In this document: piece by piece, positions 41,640 through 51,473 of the stretch
Layout of the letters: each line of letters begins with the position of its first letter
Position numbering within the stretch: the first letter of the stretch is position 1
From: Sediminicola sp040566555
Lineage (GTDB): Bacteria; Bacteroidota; Bacteroidia; Flavobacteriales; Flavobacteriaceae
Reading direction: 5' to 3'
Assembly (NCBI RefSeq): GCF_040566555.1
Contig: NZ_JBEWYP010000001.1
Span: forward strand, 124,001-188,000
Length of the DNA: 64,000 nt
Position numbers and translations under genes: made by a program
The notes under the pieces: model-generated
The model's input: the letters and a program-made list of their open reading frames with translations, nothing else
What the model was told of the DNA's origin: nothing
Databases searched by the model: none

Positions 41640-44471
41640 TTAGACTTCAAGGCTGCCCAATATTTCGGCAGCCTTATTTCTTATCTTTTCATTCTTATCA
41701 TTAAGGGCCATTTCTACTAAAGGGATAAACTTTTTGTCCTTTGTCTTTTCAATAAGATAAAGTACGGCCTGTTTTAATTTTACATCTCTTCTTTCCAAAA
41801 GTGCATGGTAGCATTCTGATTCACTATACACCTTAAGGTTCAGTTTTTTAATCTGTTCCTCGGAAATTGTCTCCATAAGTGTGGATTCTGCAACTGGAAT
41901 CAGATCTTTTTTCAATTGCTTGTCCAAAATATTGTCCAAAAACTCAACGGCATGTACACGTTGCTCCTCTTTTCCATTTAAAATGGTATTTAAGATGGAA
42001 TCTATATCACTAGGGGGGTATTTAATTCCCAAAAACCTAAAAATACGCTGTAGCTGTCTGTCCAAACGCTGCTCCAATAGATGGATCAGCCCATTTCTGG
42101 CCTCATTCTCCTCCAACGTCTCCGGACTTTGGTCTTTCTTCTTGTATTGGATTACTATTTGTGAATGAATAACGGATAAAGTGGTTTGATATAAATGGCA
42201 TTCGTCCAATATTTTATCCACCACAAAACGGTCTTTGATCTGTAAATTGGGGTATTTCCATTTTAATCTTTTAAGCGCCTCTATGGCCTCAATTTTAATG
42301 GCATGCTCTGTATCTTCAGTAATTTTAATTAAGGTATTGATGGCCTTTTGGGAAGCGAATTTTTCAATGACAGGAACTATATAGATGGCATCCTCCAAAT
42401 CTATATGTTCTTTTCGTATGGTGTTTACCATGATATCCATAATGGGCTCCCCAAAATCATAAAGGGCATCTGTGGCTACTTTTCTGGACTCTTTTTTTGA
42501 AAGATGTGGTACGATAAGCTCAATGAAATCTTTATCCAAGGTTTTTGAAGCACTGACAATAGCCGCATTTAGTAGTTCCGTGTCCGTGGCGTAAAGATGT
42601 TCCTTAATGATATAGTAATAACGTTCAACTTTGGCATTCCCAATCGCTTCCAGGATGGCAAACAATTTATTCCGCTTTTCCTTTTGGGAAGTTAATGTTT
42701 CATACTTTTCCAGGGCCAGTCCAATCCTATTGGCCAAGCTAAATCTATCCTGCAACTTCGGGTTGTTGCGCAACTCCATGGATAGCCCTATCAATGATGC
42801 ATTTGCAATAGTGGCATCCTGACTGTTCAGGTATTTGTTAAAAAGTTCCAGAGTATCATTATCATAATTTTTCAAAAGATATCTGAAGGCCGCTGTGGTA
42901 ACCTGTTGGTCTTTATCATGAACCATGGATTCCATCTGGAACGATAAATTTTGGGTTTTAAGGAAGTATAGGTTTTCAATGGCCAATGCTCTGACCGCAG
43001 CCGATTCATGTGTTAACAATCCCTGAATTGCAAAAAAGAACCTCTCATTTTTTACCTCCAAAGTTTTCTGTAACATATGAAGGATCTGACCTTCTTCCCC
43101 TGAATAAAAAACTCGGATTACAGTATCCACAATGGAAGTTACAGGAATCTCCTTTCTGTCGTGCTTTTCTTTTTTTGTGATGGACGTTTCCAATAATTTT
43201 TTAAACGAAACAATATATTCCCTTCTTAGATGGTATATAAAATAGAGCCAAATCGAGATAAGTACAATGATGATCAAACTGATATAGGTGGAGGAAATAT
43301 TCAAACCGTTGATGAAGAATATTAGTATAAATCCTGCAAGTCCTGTGGCGATACTATCCACCACTACATCAGTAAACGTCTTGGTTTTCTTTTTGGTTTC
43401 AATGGGAATAGGGATGGACAATAGTTCTGTAGCAGCCTTGTTCACGGACTGTTTTAAACTACCATCTACCACTTTTATAAAAACGATTACCCATAGTTGT
43501 GGAATCAATAAGAGAATAGCAGAACCTATAAGGATTCCTGAAGGCAACCAAAGCAATGATTTTCCTACCCCAAAAGTTCCTACGATCCGTTGTGTCAAGA
43601 ATAATTGTACCAAAAGAGAAATGACACTGAGGGTGGAAAACCAAAAGCCAAAAAAAGAGGTCAGTTCATCTTTGTCATCAATAAGGCGGGATGCATAATC
43701 ACTATATTGATAATCTACCAATTTCGCCACAAGAACGCTAATACCGATAACGATGGCTATCAAAGTAAGCAACCTGTCTTGGCGAATCAGTTTAAAGGGA
43801 GATTCTCCCTTGGGATCTGATCGCTGGGAAACTTGAAATGCGTTTAGTTTAACCACCTCATTCTTCCAAATATACCTTGTAATAGGTAAACAGCACACCA
43901 ATAGAACAGCCGCAAAGAACAATAAATTTTGGGAACTGATAAATGTGGTCAATAAGGAAGTAAGGTACCCTCCAAAGATTCCACCGGCGATGGCACCGGC
44001 ACCAATAAAGCCAAAAACACGTTTTGCCTCTCTTACATTATACACCAGGTTCGCAAGAATCCAAAATTGGGAAGCGGTCAACAATCCGAAGATCGCAACC
44101 CATACATATGGGATATACAGTAAAAATCCCTTTCCAAGATTAAAATTAAAAGCGATCCCAAAAATTACCAAGGATATAACAGAACCTATCAGCGTTCTTT
44201 CGATGACAAAGTTCAATGCGTATTTCTCTAAGATTCTATCGTAGAAATAAGAACCTATTACTGCCATAATTGCGGTTAAGACATAACCTAAGGGCAATGC
44301 ATCTGAGGTTAGTTCGGAAAGAAATAAAGAATTGATAGTTGGCTTTACGATGAGTAAAGTACTGATCAATAAAAAAATATTGAGTTGTAGTAAAAGTGTT
44401 TTATAAAGCTCTTCCTCCTTTATATCAAATACTTTTAACACATAACCCTTCAAGGTATTTAGAATCAACAT
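41640..44471 (-). CDS. ATP/ADP-translocase-like (NTT/MFS) membrane protein with HEAT repeats
   Basis: A 943-residue protein. Residues ~15-430 contain about 12 membrane helices with an NTT-like segment FWILANLVYNVREAKRVFGF followed by IGAGAIAGGIFGG. Residues ~440-943 are soluble, helical HEAT-type repeats (for example LEAIGNAKVERYYYI, DKNEKIRNKAAEILGSLEV). NTT transporters exchange ATP, ADP or nucleotides; free-living bacterial homologues with HEAT domains have no assigned substrate. Neighbouring exported ATP-grasp protein makes nucleotide export to the periplasm a testable idea. Single gene. Confidence 0.82.
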   Translation of the reverse strand: MLILNTLKGYVLKVFDIKEEELYKTLLLQLNIFLLISTLLIVKPTINSLFLSELTSDALPLGYVLTAIMAVIGSYFYDRILEKYALNFVIERTLIGSVISLVIFGIAFNFNLGKGFLLYIPYVWVAIFGLLTASQFWILANLVYNVREAKRVFGFIGAGAIAGGIFGGYLTSLLTTFISSQNLLFFAAVLLVCCLPITRYIWKNEVVKLNAFQVSQRSDPKGESPFKLIRQDRLLTLIAIVIGISVLVAKLVDYQYSDYASRLIDDKDELTSFFGFWFSTLSVISLLVQLFLTQRIVGTFGVGKSLLWLPSGILIGSAILLLIPQLWVIVFIKVVDGSLKQSVNKAATELLSIPIPIETKKKTKTFTDVVVDSIATGLAGFILIFFINGLNISSTYISLIIIVLISIWLYFIYHLRREYIVSFKKLLETSITKKEKHDRKEIPVTSIVDTVIRVFYSGEEGQILHMLQKTLEVKNERFFFAIQGLLTHESAAVRALAIENLYFLKTQNLSFQMESMVHDKDQQVTTAAFRYLLKNYDNDTLELFNKYLNSQDATIANASLIGLSMELRNNPKLQDRFSLANRIGLALEKYETLTSQKEKRNKLFAILEAIGNAKVERYYYIIKEHLYATDTELLNAAIVSASKTLDKDFIELIVPHLSKKESRKVATDALYDFGEPIMDIMVNTIRKEHIDLEDAIYIVPVIEKFASQKAINTLIKITEDTEHAIKIEAIEALKRLKWKYPNLQIKDRFVVDKILDECHLYQTTLSVIHSQIVIQYKKKDQSPETLEENEARNGLIHLLEQRLDRQLQRIFRFLGIKYPPSDIDSILNTILNGKEEQRVHAVEFLDNILDKQLKKDLIPVAESTLMETISEEQIKKLNLKVYSESECYHALLERRDVKLKQAVLYLIEKTKDKKFIPLVEMALNDKNEKIRNKAAEILGSLEV
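41649..41675 (+). terminator. Terminator embedded in the convergent gene's 3' end
   Basis: AAGGCTGCC/GGCAGCCTT stem with a 9-nt loop followed by ATTTCTTATCTTTT. It lies inside the last codons of the minus-strand gene and is the only hairpin available to stop plus-strand transcription. Confidence 0.6.
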
Positions 44472-44697
44472 GTAGCTTGGACTTCTATTACTTTTAACGG
44501 CAACGTTGTGGAATTTACCTCTGTAAAAATTACGGGTTACTCCCTTTACAATAAAACATAAAGGTAGCTAAAGAATGTACATTACCAAAGAGGTTGAAAA
44601 AACAAAATATGAATCTTTCGCGAAGCCCAATTACCCCACAAAAAAACCATTCCTATAAAGATTAGGGTAAAATTTAGTCTTAAGAACCAGTGATGGA

Positions 44698-45603
44698 CTA
44701 CAACAATGTATTTCGCAGTGCCCTTTCAACAGGTTTTACAAGATCTCTTATGATTTGCTCGCCACCGGCATCGTCTATCAGTGCAACAAGGATATATCGT
44801 CTATTAGGCTCATTCCCCCAAACCAAAATGGAGTCTGAATGATAGGTTCTCCAGGATCCCGATTTTCTGAATAAGCGAGCTGTTGGAGCTATTTGATCCA
44901 AGGTGTTTACAAACTTATGGTGCAATTCTGGATTTTCCATAATGTTCAGCATTTGTTTGGACCTTTTTTCATTGACCAACTGACCATTGGCCAAAAGGTA
45001 ATAATAGCGACATACTTGGGTAACCGTAGCAGCATGACTCAAATTTTTAAGCGGCTCCCTATTGGTATCACCTCCACCACCGTAACGCTTTCCAACCCAA
45101 AGTCCGCCCCCGTGTTGTTTGTCGTAAAATTCATATTTAGGATCCGTCATAACGGCCTCTATCTTTTCATATCCAACCCGATCGATCATCCTAGTTGAAG
45201 CCTGATTATCAGATTTACTGATCATCAAACGCATGTCTTTTTTAACCTCAGCAGTTTCCCTTAACTCTCCTTTGTCAATAGCGTCCATGGCCGTTAATAA
45301 AATGGCGATTTTGGGAAGACTTGCAGCATACATCATATAGTTGCCATTGACCCTTGCAAATTTTGCGTTATTGGGGTCATTGAGATCTACAATGCCTACA
45401 GCCATTTTCTTTTGTTCAATCAATCTTTTCCATTGCGGATTAGCCATAAGTTGCTTTTCCAAATTACTTTGCAACCGTGAACTAAATAGTGATTGAAGGG
45501 GTTTAATAGTAGAATTATCCACTTGTAAGGGCAAATCGTTCTGTGCGTATACTCCTGTAACGCATAAGCAAACAATCCAAAGAAGTTTCAAGCTTGTTTT
45601 CAT
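44698..45603 (-). CDS. Class A beta-lactamase-like serine hydrolase
   Basis: A 301-residue exported protein (signal IVCLCVTGVYAQ). Motifs SLPK (AASLPKIAILLTA), SDN (MISKSDNQASTRMID) and KSG (FRKSGSWRTYHSD) match the class A beta-lactamase/D-Ala-D-Ala transpeptidase fold. The general base Glu of the omega loop is not evident, so a cell-wall function is as likely as beta-lactam hydrolysis. ATG at 45603 replaces a TTG 3 nt upstream. Transcribed alone, on the same strand as the transporter-like gene. Confidence 0.82.
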   Translation of the reverse strand: MKTSLKLLWIVCLCVTGVYAQNDLPLQVDNSTIKPLQSLFSSRLQSNLEKQLMANPQWKRLIEQKKMAVGIVDLNDPNNAKFARVNGNYMMYAASLPKIAILLTAMDAIDKGELRETAEVKKDMRLMISKSDNQASTRMIDRVGYEKIEAVMTDPKYEFYDKQHGGGLWVGKRYGGGGDTNREPLKNLSHAATVTQVCRYYYLLANGQLVNEKRSKQMLNIMENPELHHKFVNTLDQIAPTARLFRKSGSWRTYHSDSILVWGNEPNRRYILVALIDDAGGEQIIRDLVKPVERALRNTLL

Positions 45604-46154
45604 CAATAATTCTTTCTTATTAAAACGCTACAAATGTATTTAAATTACAATATGATATACTGTTAATTTTCAAGACCTGAAAAAATATTTAAACCCCAGC
45701 AAAATCTAGGGTTTTCAAATATTTTAGGGTTCAAATATGTTAAAAACGAAAACAATTTCCATTAAAAAAAGTCTAATTGAGACAAAAAAAAATCCAAAAA
45801 AAGACTCTTTTAGATAAAAAATTGATAGTCATAAGGTACAAAAAACCAGTAAGTTACAACGTTTCTTTTTGTTAATAATTAAATTTTGTACCCGGTATGA
45901 CTTTGAAGTGAGTGCCCAGGTATGGTTCATCATAAAAAAAGATAGTAAACTGTGTACGTTGGAGATTATTTTTTCCTTCCCTACATGCGAACACAGACTC
46001 CCTTTCCTATGGATTTAACACCGTCTTTTACCCCTTTACACATTGGCTGCATCTTAATTGATAATCTCGGGCTGGTTGCCTTTGTATATACCCAATCCAA
46101 CTACAAATGATTTAAAGCTGGATTGGGCATTTACTATTACAGTTCAGGAAGTGG
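45604..46154. other. Intergenic region at the right border of the metal island
   Basis: About 550 nt with no supportable gene. It includes an imperfect hairpin at 46091-46127 (CCCAATCCA/TGGATTGGG, 19-nt loop). On the minus strand this lies just past the multicopper oxidase stop but has only a weak U tract, so it may be an inefficient terminator or mRNA 3' structure. Confidence 0.5.
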
Positions 46155-48392
46155 CTAATAGCTTATTGTCGTCCCAAATCCAATTCCCATATCGCTATCA
46201 TAATGTGTTGAAATACCTATATTTCTAGTAACAATATATTTCAATCCCGTCATATATTCTTTATCCGTATTTACCATGAAAGCCCATCTAATACGTGGAG
46301 AAATTGGAATATCTTCCCGCATTAACTGAAAACGCACATTACCATCCGTGAAAATCTCTCCTTGTAATTTTACAAGTAGTGGCAAGGTATATTCCGCTCC
46401 TAAACTCAAAACTGCCCTCTGGTCTTTTGTATTTGTTTGTCCGAACAGGTTTTTTTCCACTTCCCCGTGTTGTTTTCTATAGCGCCAATCGAACCCTACA
46501 AAAGGCATTAACCATTGGTTCTTTCCAAGATATCGTCCAATGTGCGTTTCTGCTTCGAAACCGTGTTCATCATGATAGCCCAATCGCCATTCTGTACCAA
46601 AACTCCATCTTGTATTTTGTAACATCAGCATACCATCATTTCCATTGGACGCAAAGTCATTTTCTGCCATAAAATGAAGCTTATTACTTTCTGCCTGGAG
46701 TTTTTTATAGGCCCATTCTTTGTTTGGCAAATAGGGATTTGGAGCTTGATTTTCATACGAAAACACCCTGTTCATCCCTGCCATCATATGATACAAAATG
46801 TGGCAATGAAAAAACCAATCTCCTTCTACATTCGCCAAGAACTCTATGGTATCCGTTTCCATTGGCATAATGTCGAGTACATTTTTTAATGGCGCATTTT
46901 CTCCTTGACCGTTCAATACCCTAAAATCATGACCATGAAGGTGCATGGGGTGGCGCATCATAGACCCATTATAAAGGGTTATCCTTACATTTTCACCTTT
47001 TTTGATTAAAATCTTATCGCTTTCCGAAAGGACCTTGTTGTCCATACTCCAAACATAGCGGTTCATATTTCCAGTTAGTTCAAATCTCAATTCACGTACC
47101 GGTGCATCCTTGGGTAAGGTTGTGGGGAAAGGAGCTTTTAACATGCCATAGTTTAAGGTGACAAGGTCTTGAGCTGTATTGGTTGCATGTTTGGAATGAT
47201 CCATTTTTTCGTCCATCTGCATTTCATCCATTTTCATATCTGGATTCCCGCTTATTTCTGGATACATAACCGTGTTCATGTCCATTTTTTGCAATGACAT
47301 ATCCATTCCCATATCATCCATACTCCCATCCATATTCATCATATCGTTCATCATCTTCATTCCCTCAAAATATTTGAGTTTTGGCATTCTACTTTTAAGC
47401 TGAATAATACCATTACCTAAATAAATTGAAGCTGATTTTGTACGATCTTCAGGAGTGGCCAAAAACTCATAGGCCGTGTTTTCATTCGGAATTGCAACAA
47501 CAACGTCGTAGGTTTCAGAAACCCCAATGATTAATCGATCTACCTCTACTGGTTCAACGTCGTTCCCATCATTGGCAACGACCGTCATTTTACCACCAGC
47601 ATAGTTTAGCCAGAAATAAGAGGACGCACCCCCATTGGAAATACGTAAACGGACTTTTTCACCGGCTTTGAATTGGGAAAGCTTACTTTCATTTTGACCA
47701 TTTATTAAGAATTTGTCATAATACACATCGCTAACATCCATCGCCAGCATTCTTTTCCATTCATTTCCTAATTTGGTTTTAAAATGACCTGCTTTAATTG
47801 CCTCCGAATAGCTTTGAACGGTTCCCTTCTTTATGGCCGACCAGTCATTTGCATTGTGAAGCATTCGGTGAACATTTTCGGGTTTAATATCTGTCCATTC
47901 ACTTAAAATAATGGGTGCCTCCGGCAAATCGTCTATCCCCTTACGAAAAGTTGGATCGTCCTTTTTTTTCAATAATACAAGCGATCCATACATCCCGATC
48001 TGCTCTTGTAACCCACTATGGCTATGATACCAATGTGTTCCATTTTGAATAATTGGAAAACGATAGGTAAACGTTTCATTGGGTTCAATTGGCATCTGGG
48101 TGAGATAGGGAACACCGTCTTCCTTATTTGGCAAATAAAGCCCATGCCAATGCAAGGAGGTACTTTCATTTAATTTATTGTGCACTACAATTTCTGCAAT
48201 GTCACCTTCGGTAAAGGTGAGTGTAGGCATAGGAATTAAACCGTTTACTGCAATCGCTCTTTTTTCCTTACCGGAATAATTGACGATGGTATCGGTAACA
48301 GTTAAATCATAACGAACAATATTTTGGGCAATTATGATATGTGTTGATAGCATTCCTAGAAATACCATCAGCAATTTGATTTTTTTGTTCAT
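46155..48392 (-). CDS. Multicopper oxidase with C-terminal beta-rich extension (CopA-like)
   Basis: A 745-residue periplasmic oxidase that oxidises Cu(I) to Cu(II) with oxygen. ATG 48392 gives a signal peptide (LLMVFLGMLSTHIIIAQ). Copper ligands lie in HWHGLYLP, HWYHSHSGLQEQIGMYG, HPMHLHGHDFRVL and WFFHCHILYHMMAGM. A Met/His/Asp-rich stretch (MNMDGSMDDMGMDMSLQ and following) near residue 365 resembles CopA copper-binding repeats. After the oxidase (~residue 580) comes a ~165-residue strand-rich domain ending in aromatic TTISY that looks like an outer-membrane barrel such as CopB. It starts 4 nt after the preceding gene. Confidence 0.9.
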   Translation of the reverse strand: MNKKIKLLMVFLGMLSTHIIIAQNIVRYDLTVTDTIVNYSGKEKRAIAVNGLIPMPTLTFTEGDIAEIVVHNKLNESTSLHWHGLYLPNKEDGVPYLTQMPIEPNETFTYRFPIIQNGTHWYHSHSGLQEQIGMYGSLVLLKKKDDPTFRKGIDDLPEAPIILSEWTDIKPENVHRMLHNANDWSAIKKGTVQSYSEAIKAGHFKTKLGNEWKRMLAMDVSDVYYDKFLINGQNESKLSQFKAGEKVRLRISNGGASSYFWLNYAGGKMTVVANDGNDVEPVEVDRLIIGVSETYDVVVAIPNENTAYEFLATPEDRTKSASIYLGNGIIQLKSRMPKLKYFEGMKMMNDMMNMDGSMDDMGMDMSLQKMDMNTVMYPEISGNPDMKMDEMQMDEKMDHSKHATNTAQDLVTLNYGMLKAPFPTTLPKDAPVRELRFELTGNMNRYVWSMDNKVLSESDKILIKKGENVRITLYNGSMMRHPMHLHGHDFRVLNGQGENAPLKNVLDIMPMETDTIEFLANVEGDWFFHCHILYHMMAGMNRVFSYENQAPNPYLPNKEWAYKKLQAESNKLHFMAENDFASNGNDGMLMLQNTRWSFGTEWRLGYHDEHGFEAETHIGRYLGKNQWLMPFVGFDWRYRKQHGEVEKNLFGQTNTKDQRAVLSLGAEYTLPLLVKLQGEIFTDGNVRFQLMREDIPISPRIRWAFMVNTDKEYMTGLKYIVTRNIGISTHYDSDMGIGFGTTISY

Positions 48393-48396
48393 TTTC

Positions 48397-49260
48397 TTAT
48401 TCCTCGATTGTTTCCACAGTTTTACCACAGCTCATCATTTGTGAACCGTAATACGGATTTTTGATGGTTTCCTCCTTGCTCAACCAATTGGCTCCCTTTC
48501 CATTATTTGCCATAGGACAAAATTGGTAGTATGTTGGAGATTCTTGTTTTGAAACCTTCATTATCTCATATATGTTTTTAGATAAGGAGTCAAAGTGACC
48601 TCTTTGTTTGCCAATGACTTTTGTATCCGCGATAGTTGCTGCATCTTCCTTCAAGTTTTTCAACACTTTCATCCAAACCATGTGGACGTCCATAGAAAGT
48701 TGATCCATTTTCACTTCATTAATGGTTTTTAAAAGCATCTTAGCGTTTGTAGAGGCCAATACCCCATCTGTTTTAACCAAGGCATCCTTGATAGCAAAAT
48801 AACTATCGTAGACTCCTGATAGTGGGTTTGTTTCCTGAACTTCAATCATTTTATTGGAATGTTTCGAATGATCCATAAATGCCATATCCGATTTTGACTC
48901 ATCTATGTTGGCGGATATTTGCTCGGCTCTGTCATATTGACAACAACTTGGCAAATTTAGGTAGGTATCCTCTGGGGCTAAAAAGCTTTCGTTATCATAA
49001 CCAACCAAGGCTATCCGTTTAAGGATGTCATCCTTGGAAGTTTTTAGGCTATCGTATGTTAGCGTAGCTATTTTGGTGTCCTTGTCCCAATCAACCTTGG
49101 CTTCATTATCTATAGTACCGGCCTTTTCTATTGTGCTTTTGCACATGTTACAATTTCCGAGGATTTTTACGTTTTCGGATTTTTGATTTTTACTCTGGGC
49201 GTATGACGAGGTTATTGATAGTGCCATTAGCACCAAACTGATTATTTTTATCGATTTCAT
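48397..49260 (-). CDS. HMA plus DUF3347 domain exported protein
   Basis: A 287-residue exported protein (signal ISLVLMALSITSSYAQ). Residues ~25-90 form a heavy-metal-associated domain with ILGNCNMCKSTIEKA (CNMC). A CC motif (LPSCCQYD) and a His/Met segment (MDHSKHSNKM) follow, then a helical DUF3347 domain ending in QFCPMANNGKGANWLSKEE and NPYYGSQMMSCG. Both ends can bind copper, so a periplasmic copper chaperone for the adjacent oxidase is likely. ATG 49260 is chosen over an upstream in-frame start that would add a non-signal extension. Confidence 0.88.
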   Translation of the reverse strand: MKSIKIISLVLMALSITSSYAQSKNQKSENVKILGNCNMCKSTIEKAGTIDNEAKVDWDKDTKIATLTYDSLKTSKDDILKRIALVGYDNESFLAPEDTYLNLPSCCQYDRAEQISANIDESKSDMAFMDHSKHSNKMIEVQETNPLSGVYDSYFAIKDALVKTDGVLASTNAKMLLKTINEVKMDQLSMDVHMVWMKVLKNLKEDAATIADTKVIGKQRGHFDSLSKNIYEIMKVSKQESPTYYQFCPMANNGKGANWLSKEETIKNPYYGSQMMSCGKTVETIEE

Positions 49261-49517
49261 AGTTGCAAATTTTAAATTATGGAAAAATAAATAGTACAAG
49301 CAAATAGCTTGTGTGAAATAATTTCAAACATACCTATGAATCGGTCAACCATAGGGAGAAATAAGTCAATGTAGAGCGGTATCTACCCTCCTTAAAGATA
49401 CTAAATTAAACAGCTTTTTTCTGACTATTTAATGGAGCAACCATTTATATTACATGCTTCACATTATCGTCATCGCATACAATTTAAGATTTAATGGATA
49501 TGGTATTTCTGCCTAAT

Positions 49518-51275
49518 TTATTTGGAGATCACTTGCTTCACTTCCCCACAGGTCATCATAGCCTCCCCATAATAAGGGTTACGGATTTCTTTTTCCCTAC
49601 TCAACCAATCAGCCCCTTTGTTCTTATTGGCCATTGGACAGTTTTGAACAAATAATGTATTCGGAATCTCTTTTAAATTAGTGCTGATGGAAATCATGTT
49701 TTCCGATAGGTTGATAAAATGTTCCCTTTGGATTACAATATCACTAGTGTTGGATATTTTAGTGAACATTTCAACAATCTTATTTAAATGACCCTTTGTC
49801 ATGTTATCTAGGTCCCCCACATTTATCTTTTTAAGGCTATTTATAGCTGCTTTGGATGATGTATTTGCATTCTCTGGATTGGAAGCAACCAGGGCATCCT
49901 TTACATCTATATAAAGATCTATAATGGACATAAAATCTTTTTGAACTCCTTTGGGTATCTCCATCTTCATACTTGTAGTTGTAGGTTCCCCTTGCGTACC
50001 TACACCTGTATGCCCTTCATGTCCGGTCATTGTCTTTCCTCCATCTTCATTCATCATGGATTTTTTTCCTTTGAGCTGTGCTGCAGCATCAACAGTAAAA
50101 GTTCCATTCGTCACTATTTCCATCCCATTTTCCAACCCTTCCAATACTTCATAACTCCCATTAACAATAGTACCCAGTGTTACTTCCCTCATTTCAAAAA
50201 CCGGTTCTTCGCTATCTATTTTTACATAGACCACAGATCTTTCCCCTGTCCATAAAATAGCGCTCTCCGGAATTGTTATCCGATCTTCCATGCTACTGGC
50301 CGACAACATAATTGAACCTTGTACAAACATTCCTGGCTTAAGTATTCCGTCCTTATTCTGCAGGACTGCCCTCACCTCAACAGTGCGCTTATTGGAATTC
50401 AATATGGGATCTATAAACGAAATTTTTGATTTAAATTTTGTGTTTGGATAGGAGTTTGCAACTATGGTTATAGCTTGATCCTTTTTAAGACTACCTACTT
50501 GGTTCTCGTATGAATCGAAAACGGCCCAAACCGAACTTAAGTTTGCTATGGAGAACAAGGCAGCACCTTGTTTTATGTAATCTCCCTCTTCCACCATTAT
50601 TTTTGAAACTGTCCCTGAGGCATTGGCATACACGGGAAAGTTCTCGGTAACCTTGCCACTGTTTTCTATTTGAGCTATCTGTTTTTCAGAGAGCTTCCAT
50701 AGTTTTAATTTATTTCTGACCGCTTTGTACAAATCAGGTTGTGATTCCTTCAACCTAGCTGCTGTGAGCAGTTCTTGTTGTGCGGATACCAGTTCTGGGG
50801 AATAGATTGTTGCTAGTAGTTGTCCATTTTTTATTGCCTCCCCTTCATAATTTACATTGAGCTTCTCTATCCTACCTCCAAAGTAAGCAGCTTGAGTCCC
50901 GTTGATTTCTTCATTTTCCACTATTTTACCAGACAAGGTAAGAACGCCTTCCTTCATATTCCCATTACCAACAACTAATGTTTTAATATTGGCCAATGCC
51001 ATGGCATTTTTGGTCATTTTAAATTGGTTCATCGCAAGTCCATCTGCCCCAGATTCAGCAGGAATGAGATCCATGCCGCAAATGGGGCAATCCCCCGGTT
51101 CTGATTGCATTATCTGTGGGTGCATAGAACAGGTCCACATTTTGCCACTCGCTATTTCTTCGCTATGGTCATGGTCTTTTGAGGTACCATCATTACCGGT
51201 ACCCCCAAAAATAAGGTAACCGGCCAATACACCAATTATCACAGCAATACCTAGGTATAAAATATTCTTCTTCAT
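49518..51275 (-). CDS. CusB-type RND periplasmic adaptor with heavy-metal-binding and DUF3347 domains
   Basis: A 585-residue membrane-anchored adaptor. The N-terminal helix (ILYLGIAVIIGVLAGYLIFG) is followed by an HMBD domain (WTCSMHPQIM ... CPICGMDLIP), then barrel-sandwich, beta-barrel and alpha-hairpin regions (IYSPELVSAQQELLTAARLK) to ~residue 400. After a His/Met linker comes a DUF3347-like domain (~430-585) with NCPMANKNKGADWLSREKE and NPYYGEAMMTCG. It links the CusA-type pump to the TolC-type channel. The pump genes are 6 kb upstream in the same direction. Confidence 0.92.
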   Translation of the reverse strand: MKKNILYLGIAVIIGVLAGYLIFGGTGNDGTSKDHDHSEEIASGKMWTCSMHPQIMQSEPGDCPICGMDLIPAESGADGLAMNQFKMTKNAMALANIKTLVVGNGNMKEGVLTLSGKIVENEEINGTQAAYFGGRIEKLNVNYEGEAIKNGQLLATIYSPELVSAQQELLTAARLKESQPDLYKAVRNKLKLWKLSEKQIAQIENSGKVTENFPVYANASGTVSKIMVEEGDYIKQGAALFSIANLSSVWAVFDSYENQVGSLKKDQAITIVANSYPNTKFKSKISFIDPILNSNKRTVEVRAVLQNKDGILKPGMFVQGSIMLSASSMEDRITIPESAILWTGERSVVYVKIDSEEPVFEMREVTLGTIVNGSYEVLEGLENGMEIVTNGTFTVDAAAQLKGKKSMMNEDGGKTMTGHEGHTGVGTQGEPTTTSMKMEIPKGVQKDFMSIIDLYIDVKDALVASNPENANTSSKAAINSLKKINVGDLDNMTKGHLNKIVEMFTKISNTSDIVIQREHFINLSENMISISTNLKEIPNTLFVQNCPMANKNKGADWLSREKEIRNPYYGEAMMTCGEVKQVISK

Positions 51276-51303
51276 AGCTTTAATTATTTATTCTTAGCTA
51301 ATT

Positions 51304-51413
51304 TTATTTGCTTTCAAATTTTTCCATCATTGCCTTCGTCCATGGTTGAGCTTTGGGCCCTTACCAAACCAAGCGCACCAGAAAAAAAGTACTACACTAC
51401 CTTGAAATAAAGG
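51304..51413 (-). pseudogene. Frameshifted remnant of a small protein gene
   Basis: On the minus strand two adjacent frames together read PLFQGSVVLFFWCAWFGKGPK, then AQPWTKAMMEKFESK and TAA. Adding one A to the run of three As in GGCCCAAAGC joins them into one continuous protein-like sequence. There is no start codon and a TAG lies before the first codon, so it is a broken fragment or a sequencing error. The identity of the protein is unknown; a hydrophobic span then a basic tail is all that can be seen. Confidence 0.4.
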
Positions 51414-51473
51414 CTATACTTTTTTGCTATCGTTTATTGTGTTCCTACTTCCGATATATCGGTAGTATAAAAA

